A DNA stretch of 64,000 nucleotides, taken from assembly GCA_033032865.1 (NCBI GenBank), contig JAWHQI010000040.1:8229001-8293000 (forward strand). The letters are read 5' to 3'. Shown here piece after piece: positions 12,796 through 24,038 of this stretch (the stretch's first letter is position 1; each line of letters starts with the position of its first letter). The stretch comes from Dactylorhiza incarnata. Its lineage: Eukaryota > Streptophyta > Magnoliopsida > Asparagales > Orchidaceae. A program made the position numbers and the translations under genes. The notes beneath the pieces were generated by a model. The model was not told the origin of the DNA. It searched no databases and saw nothing but the letters and a program-made list of their open reading frames with translations.

Positions 12796-13826
12796 TTAAT
12801 AAGAGTGATTGTCTTTCTTTAGAATTGAACGTTGAAAGAGTGGGTTACAATATGTTTTAAATGTTTGGTCCTTATTTAGATGATTTTCATTTCCACTCTT
12901 TCTTATAGACCTACTCTTATAATATGAAGTTATGCTTTTAGGCTTTTGAAGATTTGATAAACTAGAAATAAGAGATTTTTTATTATATGAAAAATTTTGA
13001 ATAAACATTTTTAATGATTCTAGTTTATCCTTTAAATTATCATTTTCTTTTATCAATTTTTCATTATGCTCTTTTGAAATTAAAAGTCCTTTTTCTAAAT
13101 CCTTAAATTTTTCTTTAAGACCCTTAAAATCAAAACAAGGAGTAGGAATTTCAACTAAAGAGCATGAAAGAGAATTTAACACATCAATATGAGATTCTAC
13201 TTTAGCGTTTGCTTTTAAAGATACATTTTCTAAACGTAATTTGGAATTAGCATATTTTAGCTTTGAAATTTTACGTTTAGCAAATTTAAGCACACGAAAT
13301 GTAGAAATAGAATTTGTTATAAAAAGAGAAGATTTAGATTTTCTTACCTTGCTATAGTTTCCGTCTTCTCTTTTGCTTGATGTTTTACCATCAATTGAGT
13401 CCAATATTGTCACTCTCTTAGATAGATCTTCCTCCAAACATGAGTCCTAATCGGTTTCTTCTCTTGGATCCATAAGGAATTGCTCTTGCATCATCTGTGG
13501 AAGGAAGACTATAAGTATTCTCAAGAAATTTCCAAACTTCATAAGCAGTAGGAAATGTATAAATAAGTTTGAAAATATTTTGATCTAATGCACAATATAG
13601 ACTATTCATTGATTTGGCATTTAAAAACATTTCATTTTTATTAAGAATACTTGGGGGGCATTTTAATTGTAATATTCCATACTTCAATATCCAAAGATTT
13701 AAGAAATTTTTTTATAAGAAATTTCCACCCATTATAATTTTTGCCTTCAAATAGAGGTGGTGCTAAAGATTTTTCATTTATAAGAAAGTTTCTCCCACTA
13801 GTAGAAGCGAGATCATGAGACGCCAT
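12796..13826 (-). pseudogene. Element B: copia-type gag, truncated and frameshifted
   Basis: On the minus strand the gag starts at 13826 with a MASHDLAST-type N-terminus followed by PPLFEGKNYNGWKF, the typical copia capsid (UBN2-type) opening. The reading continues after a frameshift (13687-13418) with LNAKSMNSLYCALD and AYEVWKFLENTY. There the capsid is cut short and joined to an unrelated frame. The segment 13437-12796 reads through 213 codons with a long Leu/Lys/Glu heptad-like stretch (about residues 50-160) that looks like the coiled coil of Sirevirus gags. No zinc knuckle is visible. An internal deletion plus a frameshift make it non-functional as a full gag. Confidence 0.7.
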
Positions 13827-13854
13827 TATTCCTGGTTTTTAAACCGTTTGGAAT

Positions 13855-13873
13855 AACCTGCGCTCTGATACCA
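13855..13873 (-). other. Element B: primer-binding site
   Basis: On the minus strand this reads TGGTATCAGAGCGCAGGTT, two bases after the 5' LTR end. It matches the 3' end of plant initiator-Met tRNA, the usual primer for copia elements. It sets the element's orientation. Confidence 0.85.
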
Positions 13874-13875
13874 CT

Positions 13876-15308
13876 TGTTGGATCTTACGGCGCCCTTAGA
13901 GGGGGGGGGGGGGTGAATAAGGGAATAAAAATTCTTTCTTATATTTTATGAAAATTACTAAATTGTTTTATAATGTGAGAAAGGCAAAATGACAGTTTAG
14001 CTAATTTGTGAGAATATCATAATTTTCAAGTTTAGAAATAAGTACTAAATTGTTTTATGATGAAAGAGATTGAAATAAACAATTTAGATTTAGAATTGAA
14101 AACTTAGAACACAATATAATAAAGATTACGCCAAATAAGAGAAATCAAGTAAACACAAATAGAGACATGATTATATTATATGAAAAGGTGTTTACAAAAA
14201 ATTTGATTTCAATAGCGCTTGAAATCGGAGGCGAATAAAGTAATACAATTTTTCCTTTTCTATACCGACTTGTATCCCCACAAACCCGTTGGCTTTAGCC
14301 TATCCTTCCCCGGATAAGGCCTCAAGCCGCTCTAGCCAATCCTTCCCCGGATATGGCCTCGAGCCCCCTAGATCTAATCACCTAGAACTAGTCGCCAACA
14401 CAAGGTGAATTTTCCCCTAAGTCCTACCCAGACCTAGTCGCCAACACAAGGCGAATTCTCTAAACGGTTACAAAAAGTATGGAATGGAAATAATGAAAAC
14501 AATAATAAAAACTCCCTATATGAGATCTTCTGAAGTTGGAGATGAAGGATCGCTGTAGTATGAGCGAGGTCGAAGCGATCGTCCTTCGGATGTAGCGTGA
14601 TGTAGTCCTCCTCCAGAATTCTCCTTAAGCTTTTTGTGGGAGATCCATCTTCGGCAACATAACAGCACTGTAATTGTGGCACAAGCAACCTCTCTGGGAT
14701 GGATTAGTTGAAACGAGAAGCAAAGCTCCAATATATAGAACTTCTCGCTAGCGCCTGCAGTAGCTACTAGCGCCTGCGGTAGTGTTCGTGAGAAGCGGTT
14801 GCGAAACCCTCGGCGGCGTGGCGCTGTGCACGAACTTGAGATAGCGCCAGGAGGTAGCACTAGCGCTGACGGTAGCATTCGTGTGGAGCGGTTGCGAAAA
14901 CCGTCAGCTGCGTGGCAGAACAAACTTTCGTCGAACGAAATTTGCCGAACGAAATTTCCGTCGAACGGAGGTCGAAGTTCGTCGAACGAAAATGTTTGTC
15001 GTACGAAATTTTGGTCGAACGAAAATTCGTCGAACGTAGCTCAAAGTTCGTCGAACAGAACTTTTTGTCGAACGAACTTTTCGTCGAACGTAGCTCGAAG
15101 TTTGTCGAACGAAACCTGAGCTAGCGCCTGGTGGTAGCGCTAGCGCTGGCGGTAGCGTATTCTTCCAGATTTTTGAATTCAGCTGCCTTCTACCTATGGA
15201 GTATTGCACCTATAGTTCCTGCACACTATAAACACACTACAAGCAATATCAAATACAATATGGGATTTGTTATTCTCAAACAAAGGGATGTGACACACAT
15301 GTCTAACA
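13876..15308 (-). repeat. Element B: 5' LTR
   Basis: LTR of 1433 bp paired with 6662-8093 and carrying the same layout: motif array at about 14930-15115, TATA-like sequence near 14735, and a G run (13 bases on plus) near the terminus. It is followed on the right by the GTACT duplication (15309-15313). Confidence 0.9.
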
Positions 15309-15313
15309 GTACT

Positions 15314-17753
15314 AATAAAATCAATTCAAAAATTGTACAAAAAATACCAGAGGTTTATATCATGATTATATGGGCACTACCAAACGTTCATCAAGATCTA
15401 AGATAAATTAAGCATGTAAATTTCTCTTATAGGAAAGTGCCCTAAAAGGTTATAACCTAATTCAGAGAGGAAAAATGTTCCTAAAATTCTCATAAAATTA
15501 CTTAGAGCATATTTACACCCTATGGACTTTTCTACCAAGTTCCATAACCATCGAAGGACATATGACCCTACGTCCTTCACAAGGCTCAAAGTGCTACCCT
15601 ATGGTTTGAACTAGGGTCCTAGGGCATATTCACCCCAACTCACCCCAAATCACTCCTGGGGGTATTTTATGTGATCCTAAACCAGTGGCCAAAGTTTCAC
15701 ATCATCTTGATGAGATTTGACCACCTAATTCCATCATGTGCACTTTTGACCTAAATTGGCCTAGTTTGACCAAACTTGGGTTAATTAATTACCTAACCAA
15801 ATCAGTCCCAATTGGGATGAAATTTTTACCAGAGTCATGTTATGACCCTAAGGACCACCCACCAAAATTTGGAGGGGTTTGGATGTCATTAGACCATATA
15901 ATTAATTATTAAATTTTTATAAAAACTTTAGACAAATGTTCTCCAAAAATTCCCATCTTTGGATATATTAAGGGTGTAGGTACAAATAGCCCATGTTTCA
16001 ATTTTCAAGTCAATATCATATCCCAATCAAAAGTTATTCAGGAAATAGTGGATGTCCTACCCTAGGGACCAGTCCCACCAAAATGGCCCTACAGGGAGCT
16101 ACGTTGCTCCTTTTGGGGTGAAATTAATTTTAAAATAAAGTAGACTCCAAGGGCCACAACTTTGGTGTTGACTACTTTTTCTGTAGAGGGCCCTAAGTAT
16201 TTTAATAATTAATTCTAAGTGCTGCCAGTAATAAAATAGAAAATGGAATAATAAAAATCTGCAGCACGAATCTTAAAGCAATATTGGACGACATCCCTTC
16301 ATCTTCCTCCTCCAGCCGATGGTCAGGATAGCCCCAACCTGTAGCCTCTTCTATGACCATTTCCCGGCCACCCGACCACTTCCCTGGCCGGCCACCACCA
16401 CCACCACCTCCGTTGAGGTGGTGGCTATCGCCGGGCGGTGGCACGGCAGCCGGAGGGGTGGTTTCCGGCGAAACCGACCAAGCCTTTTTCATGGAAATTT
16501 TCAGATTTGTCTCACTTGGATTGGGCTCAATTGAGCCCGATTTCTCACCTATTTTGATCTAAGATATATCCATAGAGAGAGAGAGGAGGATGGGAGGACC
16601 TTTATTGTAGCCCGACGACGATGGCGGCGGTGGTCGCCATGGCTTTTCCCTTCTCCGGTGAGCTTGCCCGATCTCTCCATTCTCCACCAAAACCTTCGAT
16701 CCAATATATGATTTCGACTGCCATCCACCCTTTGAAGCTAATGGTGGAGTTAGATTTGAGAACGGTGGGCTGTATAGGGGGAATTTGAGGGGGAAATATT
16801 CGGCCATGGCCATTAAGGCTTCTTTGGAAAACTGAAATCTCATCAATTCTGCCACCTTATGGCCTGGAAAAACTCCTAACCTTCTTGTAACAGCCAGGGG
16901 AGATGAATCCCCATCAATTGGGAGATCAATTGGCCTCCCTTGGCCATGAATGCCATTACTCCCTCTCTTTCCCTCTCCTCCATTTTTGGGGGAAATGGAG
17001 TTTCTCTCTCCTGGCCGAATTTCTTGAAATTGAATGGCAATTTCAGTAACTCCCAACCCCATTAGCTAGTGGACCACCTCAATTGGGTCTAGCCCAAGTG
17101 GATTGGGCTTGATTAGGTCAAAATAGATCATTTTGACCTAAATTTAGTGTGGAGTTCACATTGGTCAATTTGACCATTTGGGTTGACCCCAATTGGTGGA
17201 TAGTGACCCATTGGTTTCTCTTAAGGGTTAGGAAGGTCTAGGTAGGGTCAATTTGGCAAGGTGGAGGCCAATTGACCCACAATAGGGCAATTTGACCAAA
17301 ATAGGGCAAGAGTTGACTTTCATCAAATTGGCCAAATTGGTGGCCCCATGGTGGGGCTTTTTGGTCCATTGGGTCCCTAATATCCTTATAAGGGTAGGGG
17401 GAAGGTTAATTTGGCACGGTGGAGGCCAATTGACCCTAATTAGGCTATTTTGAACAATTTAAGGTTAAGGTTGACTTTGGTTAATTTTACCACTTTGGTT
17501 GATCCCAATGGGTCCTTAGTGCTCTAAGGCGACCTCTAAAGGGTTAGGTATGCTATGTTGGGGGTCAAAGGGTCAAGGCGAGGCCCTAAAGTCTAACCCT
17601 ATGCTTGTTAACTGGAAATTGCTATTTGCAGATCACTGTGGTTTCCTTCTTCTTGGCTTAGGCCAAGTGGTCTCTTCAAGCTTCCTAGGGTTTTTTCTAG
17701 ACCTAGTCATGACTAAACCACTATAGGGGCCTAATTGTTTGGGGGATGTTACA
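15314..17753 (-). repeat. Element A: 5' LTR, proximal (5') part
   Basis: This holds the start of A's 5' LTR on the minus strand (TGTAACATC at 17753) down to the B insertion point. The first 1.3 kb are the counterpart of the 3' LTR copy at 1-1315. The TTGACC-rich block is at about 17085-17590. A 167-codon minus-strand ORF (16559-17062) lies inside. Its counterpart in the other copy is shorter, with no recognisable domain, so I treat it as chance. To the right of 17753 the gag of element C begins abruptly, so A inserted into C. The matching TSD (TTCTG at 17754-17758) would be left of the window. Confidence 0.75.
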
Positions 17754-18655
17754 TTCTGAGCTTCAACCCGCCAAACTTTTTGGGGACCGAATCCCTAACA
17801 GAGGCAGAGGACTGGCTGTCAACGACAAAGAAAACGCTAAGAGCAATGGCAACTGAGGAAGCAATGATGGTCATCTTAGCCACTTTCCTTTTGAAGGGAG
17901 AGGCGCCGCTTTGGTGGGAAGAGTTGGAAGCGCACCAGTTGGCCGGTAGAGATATTACTGATGTCTCGTTGGCAGAGTTCTCAAGAATGTTCCTTGAGAG
18001 GTTTATCCCCTCTGCCCAGCGCATTGCGTTGCAAAATCAATTTTTGCGGTTAACTCAAGGTGATCATTCGGTTGACGAATACATGCACGAGTTTATCAAA
18101 CTGAGTCGCTATGCGGGGTCTTTGTTGGAAAACGAGGAGGCAAAAATGAATAAGTTCTATGAAGGACTTCGTGATGAGTTAAGGCTACTTCTAGCAGGCC
18201 AAATGACTTTTGGCTTTCATGTTCTGGTGCAAACTGCCAGATCATTGGAATTGGATATGCAGAGGGTACAATGCGTGACATGCCTAAATGCAAAGAATCC
18301 AGAGTTTCACGTGCCGACCTCTTAATCAAAGCCTGAGTTCAGGAAAAATAAGAGGAAGTTTGGGTTTGCAGAACCAGCTCACTCATATGTATTGAGAGAA
18401 ACTACTGCACGGGGTCCCATTACATGTTTCACTTGCGGGAAAGTGGAATATAAAGCCCGAGTGTGTCGAAGTGGTCCCCCGAAGGCGGTAAACCGAGTAG
18501 TGGACTATGCTCGTGCAACGGGTCCATCTTATGCAAAGAAAGGAAAAGTTGCAGAGTCTTCTGCTTCCCAGCAACCTCCGACCCAACCGAGAGTCTACTC
18601 GCTTGGAAAACAAGATGCCATACGACAGAATGATGTCATCACAGGTATGAATTAG
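17754..18655 (+). pseudogene. Element C: Ty3/gypsy gag (5' truncated by insertion of A)
   Basis: Capsid-type gag of a chromovirus, entered abruptly at the A boundary. The motif FNPPNFLG is followed by EAEDWL, a WWEE block and FLERFIPSAQR, the usual Retrotrans_gag order. A second segment in the same frame (18392-18655) carries a zinc knuckle, CFTCGK...RVC at about 18427-18468. Its conserved His is replaced by Tyr. A stop at 18323-18325 separates the two. The missing N-terminal part should lie left of this window beyond element A. Confidence 0.85.
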
Positions 18656-18699
18656 AATTCGGCTTTTATAGCTTGACGTGATTTATACTTTGTGTGCGA

Positions 18700-19085
18700 C
18701 TATACGTTTGTTTACATGTGCAATTAGGTTTCGTCTTAATTTTCAACTATCCGGCGAGAGCTCTTTTCGATACTGGGGCATCGCACTCCTTCTTGTCTAA
18801 GACTTCTTGCTGCGAATCGGAGTACCGTCTACCCTGGTGAAGGAAAGATTGGAGGTAGTGTTGCCCAACGGATCTCGTATGAGCACGGATAGGTTGAGTC
18901 GCGCCAAGGTGCAGATAGGGAATCAAGATTTCGACTTGGAAGCGTCGTTACTATCACTAGCTGAATTTGACGTAATCTTTTACATGTACTGGCTCTCGAA
19001 GAAGCCAGCATACATAAATTGCAATCCGAAGGAGATTACTCTGGGAAAGAACACCGATGATGAAACCATATTTGCAGGTATATGA
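18700..19085 (+). pseudogene. Element C: aspartic protease
   Basis: The catalytic motif ALFDTGASHSFLS is intact at about 18757-18800. It is followed, after a frame change, by a PNGSRMSTDRLSRAKVQIG...FDVIFYMYWLSKKPAYINC stretch (18807-19085), the typical second half of a gypsy retropepsin domain. The usual DVILGMDWL block has decayed to DVIFYMYWL. The frame differs from gag and RT, so indels have occurred. Confidence 0.75.
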
Positions 19086-19289
19086 GGAGCGAGCAAGACT
19101 CTGATGTCTGCTCTCCAGGTGGTTAAGGCGGTAAGAAAAGGCACGAAGTTGTTCTTCACGCTGTTGGAGGCTTCGATTCCTAAGCCCAATATAAGTGATG
19201 TCCCGGTGGTGGCAGAGTACGTTGATATGTTTCGTAACAAACTCCATGGGGCTCCACCCATCGAGAGATTGATTTCTGTATCGAGTTGG

Positions 19290-20160
19290 TGCTAGGTGCC
19301 AAACCTGTGTCACGCTCACCGTACCGAATATCGCTAAAGGAAGTTGCAGAGTTGAAAGTTTAGTTGCAAGAACTGCTTGAGCAAGGCTATGTACGTCCAA
19401 GTTCATCCCCTTGGAGTGCACCGGTTCTCTTTGTGAAAAAGAAGGATGGGAGCTTGCATCTATGCATCGATTATAGGGAGCTGAATAAGCTGACCGAGAA
19501 GAACTGTTATTCGATTCTGAGAATCGATGACTTATTCGACCAACTGGTTGGATCAACGGTATATTCTAAGCTAGACTTAAGGTCCGGCTATTATCAACTG
19601 AGAATCAGGGAATGTGATATTCCAAAGACAGCGTTCAGTACCCGTTTCAGGCACTACGAGTTCACAGTCATGTCGTTCGGTCTTTCTAATGCACTGTCAG
19701 TATTTATGGACTTGATGAATAGAACATTCCGAGAGTACTTAGACCAGTTTGTGATTGTCTTAATCGAGGACATATTGGTATACTCTCAGTCTGAAGAGGA
19801 GCATAAAGAGCATCTGCACGCAGTTTTGAGCACCTTGAGGATGAGTCAGCTATATGTCAAGTTCTCCAAGTGAGAGTTTTGGCTATCATCAGTGGCATTC
19901 CTGGGTCATGTTGTTAGTGGTGAAGGAGTCGCAGTCGATCTGTCGAAGATAGAGGCATTTAGAGCGTGGCCTGTGTTACAAAACGTGGCGGAAGTCCGAA
20001 GTTTCTTAGGACTTGCCGGTTACTATAGGCGCTTCGTGGAGAACTTCTCAAAGATTGTACTTCCTCTCACTAAGCTGAATAGGAAAGATCAAATGTTCAT
20101 TTGGTTTCCCGAGTGCGCATGAGATTTTGAGGAGTTAAAGAACCGTCTGACCACGACGCC
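19290..20160 (+). pseudogene. Element C: reverse transcriptase
   Basis: RT domain in one frame: [51 protein letters not shown] and FGLSNA follow in the normal order. The catalytic box that should read (Y/F)xDD has become IEDILVYS (19763-19777), with Glu replacing the first Asp of the pair. A TGA at 19871-19873 interrupts the domain just before [14 protein letters not shown] (from 19892), and a second stop falls at 20120-20122 before the tether segment. It cannot be active. Confidence 0.85.
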
Positions 20161-20560
20161 CATTTTTTGCTCGCCATGTGGAACAGAAGGTTATCAAATA
20201 TATAGCCACACCTCGGGGAGTGGCTTGTGTTGTGTCCTGTGTAGTTCGGGAAGGAAATTGCCTATGACTCCAGACAGTTGAAGGTACATGAGAGGAATTG
20301 CCCGGTCCATGACTTGGAGTTAGCAGCCGTGGTTTTCGCTCTTAAGTTATGGAGGCATTACTTGTACGGTGTGAAGATTGACATCTTTACGGACCACAAG
20401 AGCCTCAAGTACCTGTTGGATCAAAGGGAGTTGAATTTGCGACAGAGGAGGTGGATTGAGTTCCTTGGGGACTACACCTTCAACATACGTTACACTCCCG
20501 GGAAGGGAAACATTGTTGCAAACGCATTGTGTCATCAGGCTCCCACGCAAGCAAACTGGA
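20161..20560 (+). pseudogene. Element C: RNase H
   Basis: RNase H segment in another frame than RT. It includes [23 protein letters not shown], a DHKSLKYL block and RQRRWIEFL...YTPGKGN, the standard chromovirus RNase H and tether. The conserved ADALSR end is degraded to ANALCHQ. The start of the domain (DASxxGLG) is decayed at 20160-20277. It continues directly into integrase. Confidence 0.8.
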
Positions 20561-21726
20561 TTTTGATGCACGACGAGCATCTAATCCGTGATCTAGAGTC
20601 CCTGGAGATCACTTGCATCGATAAGAGAGCGTCTACTACAACATGCTTGAACTGGACGGAGGTTCAATATCACCTTACCGACCGAGTTCGACAAGCTTTG
20701 GAGCTGGATGAAAGCATGAAACGTTACAAGGCGGAGACTTTGGATGGGTCTAACGCTGAGTTCTCTTTCGACGATGGTCTTTTATGGAAAGATGCTAGAC
20801 TGTGTATCCCAAAAGTGGCCAATCTATGGGAAGAGTTGATGTACGAGGCTCACTTTACCAAGTATTCGATTCACCCTGGGAGCACAAAGATGTATATGGA
20901 TATGGAGAAACTCTTCTGGTGGCCAGGAATGAAGAAAGACATTGCTCTATACCTGGCAAAGTGTCATACTTGCGTGTTGGTGAAGGTTGAATGTCAAAGG
21001 CCTGGTGGGTTTCTCAAGTCTTTGCCGATTCCAGAATGGAAGTTTGACGATATTTCAAAGGATTCCGTGCACGGATTGCCGAGATCGCAACATGGAAACG
21101 ACGCTATTTGGGTGATCGTAGATCGTTTAACAAAAATATCGCACTTTATTCCGAACCGGAAATATGAATCCGTAGAAAAGCTAGCAAAGTTGTACGTTGA
21201 TAATATTGTATGACTGCACGGTGTTCCCTGTAGCATCGTCAGTGATCGTGATGGGCGTTTCACATCAAATGACTGGAAGCTGATCCACCAACTATTGGGT
21301 ACTAAGCTAAAGTTTAGCACGACCTTCCACCCGCAAACGCATGGGCAGACTGAAAGGACCAATGGGACAATGGAATATATGCTAAGGATGTGCACCCTGG
21401 ACTTCAGGTAGAGATGGGAGGACCATCTCTATATGATTGAGTTCTCCTACAACAACAACTACAAATCAAGTATTAAAATGGCTCCGTTCGAAGCCCTTTA
21501 TGGTAGGAAATGTCGTACGCCGTTGGCTTGGGCCAAAATGGACGACACAAAGTTGTTGAAGCGCAAGGATGTGGATGAAGCAAATACGTCGATTCGGGCA
21601 ATACGAGAGCGGTTGCTCATTGCCCAAGATAGGCAGGAAAAGTACTACATTGCAAATCACCGGAATGTCGAGTTTGCCATTGGTGATTGGGTGTACCTAA
21701 AGATTAAACCGTTTGAGGGAGTATGA
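20561..21726 (+). pseudogene. Element C: integrase
   Basis: It begins with a degraded zinc-binding domain: HSIHPG-like sequence, WWPGMKKDI and CHTC at about 20860-20975. The core follows with [16 protein letters not shown] (the first Asp region is altered, KDSVHGLP in place of MDFVTGLP), then [10 protein letters not shown] (about 21232-21262) and QTERTNGT (about 21346-21370). An in-frame TGA at 21211-21213 and a TAG at 21409-21411 interrupt it. The C-terminal GRKCRTPL block and the YKIN-like DWVYLKIKPFEGV end follow (21433-21726). Confidence 0.85.
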
Positions 21727-22054
21727 AGGATCCGACGCTTAGAAAATCTAAGTCCAAGGTACGTAAGACCGTTTGAGATCTTGGAACGCATTGGTGAGGC
21801 TGCCTATCGGCTTGCTCTATCTGAAGAAATGAGCAGTCAATCATATATAGATGGTCCAGATCCACGGAGAGCAGCCCGATGCAGTTATTTCCATCCGACT
21901 GAAATCTCAGATTCACATGGCGCCAAAGAAAACAACAAGGGTAACGATCATCCTCTTGGACAAGTGAAGTCCTCATTTTGTTGGCATGATTGCATGGAAA
22001 ACTCCCCCACCGATTGGTGAAGAATGGGAAATTTTCCAATGGGTTGATCATTTG
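21727..22054 (+). pseudogene. Element C: decayed pol tail after integrase
   Basis: An IRRLENLSPRYVRPFEILERIGEAAYRLAL stretch (21727-21820) is the normal continuation of a chromovirus integrase C-terminus. The sequence then loses its frame around 21840. A chromodomain is expected next but none could be recognised. The stretch ends at the insertion of the palindrome at 22055. Confidence 0.6.
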
Positions 22055-22631
22055 TGTAACAACCCGGCCCAACCACCACACTGATGGGCTGGCAACCCGG
22101 CTCACAGGCCGGTCCATCTCCACACCAGTGGGCTGGCTGCCGCGGTTGACGGGCCGACGCCATCTCCCACACCTCGCTCGATGTGGGCCGCACTTCCGCC
22201 CGCTTTTTTACAAGGGCTGCAACCCATGCACCCCAACGCATTCCTGGCCTGTTTCTCAGCACAGTGCGTTGTTGATGGCAGGTCTCGATCCCCCGCCAAC
22301 CCTTGATGAGAAACCTTCAACATTTCTCATCACCAACTGAGCTGCTCAGTTGGTGATGAGAACTGTTGAAGGTTTCTCATCAAGGGTTGGCGGGGGATCG
22401 AGAACTGCCATCAACAACGCACTGTGCTGAGAAACAGGCCAGGGATGCGTTGGGGTGCATGGGTTGCAGCCCTTGTAAAAAAGCGGGCGGAAGTGCGGCC
22501 CACATCGAGCGAGGTGTGGGAGATGGCGTCGGCCCGTCAACCGCGGCAGCCAGCCCACTGGTGTGGAGATGGACCGGCCTGTGAGCCGGGTTGCCAACCC
22601 ATCAGTGTGGTGGTTGGGCCGGGTTGTTACA
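22055..22631. mobile_element. 577-bp near-perfect palindrome with TG/CA ends and 5-bp TSD
   Basis: Two inverted arms of 288 bases (22055-22342 and 22344-22631) meet at a single central base (22343) and differ at only a handful of positions. The ends read TGTAACAACCCGG and CCGGGTTGTTACA. The flanks are ATTTG on both sides (22050-22054 and 22632-22636), a 5-bp target-site duplication of the size made by LTR-element integrases. The TGTAACAACCC start resembles chromovirus LTR starts. Matching long ORFs appear on both strands only because the sequence is palindromic. I cannot name a family. It may be two head-to-head LTR fragments integrated as one, or a foldback-type element. Confidence 0.85.
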
Positions 22632-23880
22632 ATTTGTATCCCCAATAGTTACTTGCATATAGAATACGGAATCGTAATACGGATATAGGCATTGTGTGTG
22701 AAACCCATCCGGGCAGGTTGGTATGGATTGGTGATGACTATATTGTTGATTGCGTGCCAGAGAAGACTCTGTGATTTTGTATGTGATGTTTTCGGGTTCT
22801 GTGTACGGTGGTGTACTGCAGGGAGTCTTGGAGGTGACCTCCGGGAAATACCCGAAGAGGTGGGCAGAATCGCTGCTCTGTACACTACCGCCCAGTGCTA
22901 ATGCTAGCGCTAACGATATCTCCCAGGGAGCCGTGTGTTGAGGTGTGAAGCCTCCTTCCGTTGGTAGGGTATACCAACTGTGTAACAACGAGGTGAAGCC
23001 GTACCCATGCCGCGATGATAGATTCTGATGGGTTAAAAATGGGCAAAGCTAATCCATTCATTGTTCGGGCCGAGGTGAAGCCGTACCCAAATCGTGATGA
23101 TGTATCTCGATGATTTGAGCATGGGAAAAACTGATCCAAACCCGCCCCATACCAAATAGGTGAAGAGGTAGCCCCTCGATGCACCGTATCATGTTGGGAT
23201 TGAACCGTAAGGCAAGATAGTCTAAACGGGCAAAGCTCATGCGAACTTGTTTGGATAATGAGTTGTTTGGTGTGACTCGGGGAGTACACCGAGAGCGTGC
23301 CATGAGAGCACGAAATGTGTGACCATGCGTGCCAACGTTGATGTTGATTGCTTGTATATGTGGTGCTTGAATGCACCTTGGTGATCTATGCTGATACTGT
23401 TTGCTTGCAGAGAAGGAGTACCACCGCCCCGGGTATGGGGTGGGGTCATTATAATATTGGTTAGCTAAAGCTGACCGGTTACTTGTTTACCACATTTTGG
23501 TGGATTGTTGGTGCAGGCGCGGGTGAGCCAAGCGGAAAGTAGCGTGCTGGAGCTTTATTCTGTGTTGGCCCTTGAAGGACAACCTCCTTTTTTCTGCTTT
23601 CTTTAGATTGTCAGCCTGCGTGTCGATGTATGCTTTGAGTTAAAGACATTGTATCAATGTAAGGCCTTAAGGCCATAACTCTTTATTATTTCATTCCTTG
23701 GATGGTGGACAATTCTTAAAGTAATTTGTTAAAAATGCTTCCTCTTACGCTTATGTTACTCTTGTGTAGTTTTTTTCTGTATCATCCTATTAACATCTAG
23801 CTAGTGTGTTCAATATGGCGTGGGGTCCTGATCGGACCTATTGTTATACTGTTTGTATTGGCAGGGTGATACACTAATAC
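22632..23880 (+). other. Non-coding LTR-like or 3'-UTR-like region
   Basis: No ORF with a recognisable domain. An imperfect direct repeat begins GAGGTGAAGCCGTACCC at 22989 and again at 23071. The segment 23500-23780, with a TATCAATGTAAGG stretch and T-rich tail, resembles the R/U5 part of a chromovirus LTR, so this may be the 3' LTR of C. No second copy is in the window to test that. Confidence 0.35.
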
Positions 23881-24038
23881 TATTTTACACGACCAATCCG
23901 TGGCAAAAATCTTTCTCCGTGCGACATTTAGCCTTGAATTTTTCTCTTGGCTAGACTGTGGCAAAAGCTCCTTAGCCACGGTTTTGGACTTTTTGCCTGG
24001 ACAATTTGCCCTCGCCAAAAGTCTATTTTCTTGTAGTG
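23880..24038. mobile_element. Terminus of a CACTA (En/Spm-type) DNA transposon
   Basis: The plus strand ends in TTTTCTTGTAGTG at 24038. Its complement, CACTACAAGAAAA, is the signature terminal inverted repeat of plant CACTA transposons. Just inside are sub-terminal repeats of the type GTGGCAAAA and GGCAAAAAG (about 23900-24020), as usual for this superfamily. I found no partner CACTACAAGAA end to the left within the window, and no transposase, so only one end of the element can be placed and the left limit given is arbitrary. Confidence 0.65.

Larger units (their letters stand above)
6662..15308 (-). mobile_element. Element B: non-autonomous copia-type LTR element inserted in A
   Basis: This is a complete LTR element of 8.6 kb flanked by a perfect 5-bp target-site duplication, GTACT (6657-6661 and 15309-15313). 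The LTRs at 6662-8093 and 13876-15308 differ in length by one base and by scattered substitutions. A minus-strand PBS lies at 13855-13873. The polypurine tract, read on the minus strand as AAAAGGGGGAGAT, ends at 8094. The only coding remnant is a gag (12796-13826). No protease, integrase, RT or RNase H could be found in the 4.7 kb that follow, so mobility would have needed enzymes supplied by a relative. It sits in the 5' LTR of element A. Confidence 0.9.

Noticed and set aside
16559..17062. A 167-codon minus-strand ORF inside the A LTR, partly matched by 302-625
   Set aside because: No domain, biased composition, and the copy at 302-625 is shorter and frame-broken. Best explained as chance within an LTR.
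21990..22648. Several overlapping long ORFs on both strands with the same protein sequence
   Set aside because: They are mirror images made by the palindrome. The sequence is low-complexity in codon terms and shows no domain.
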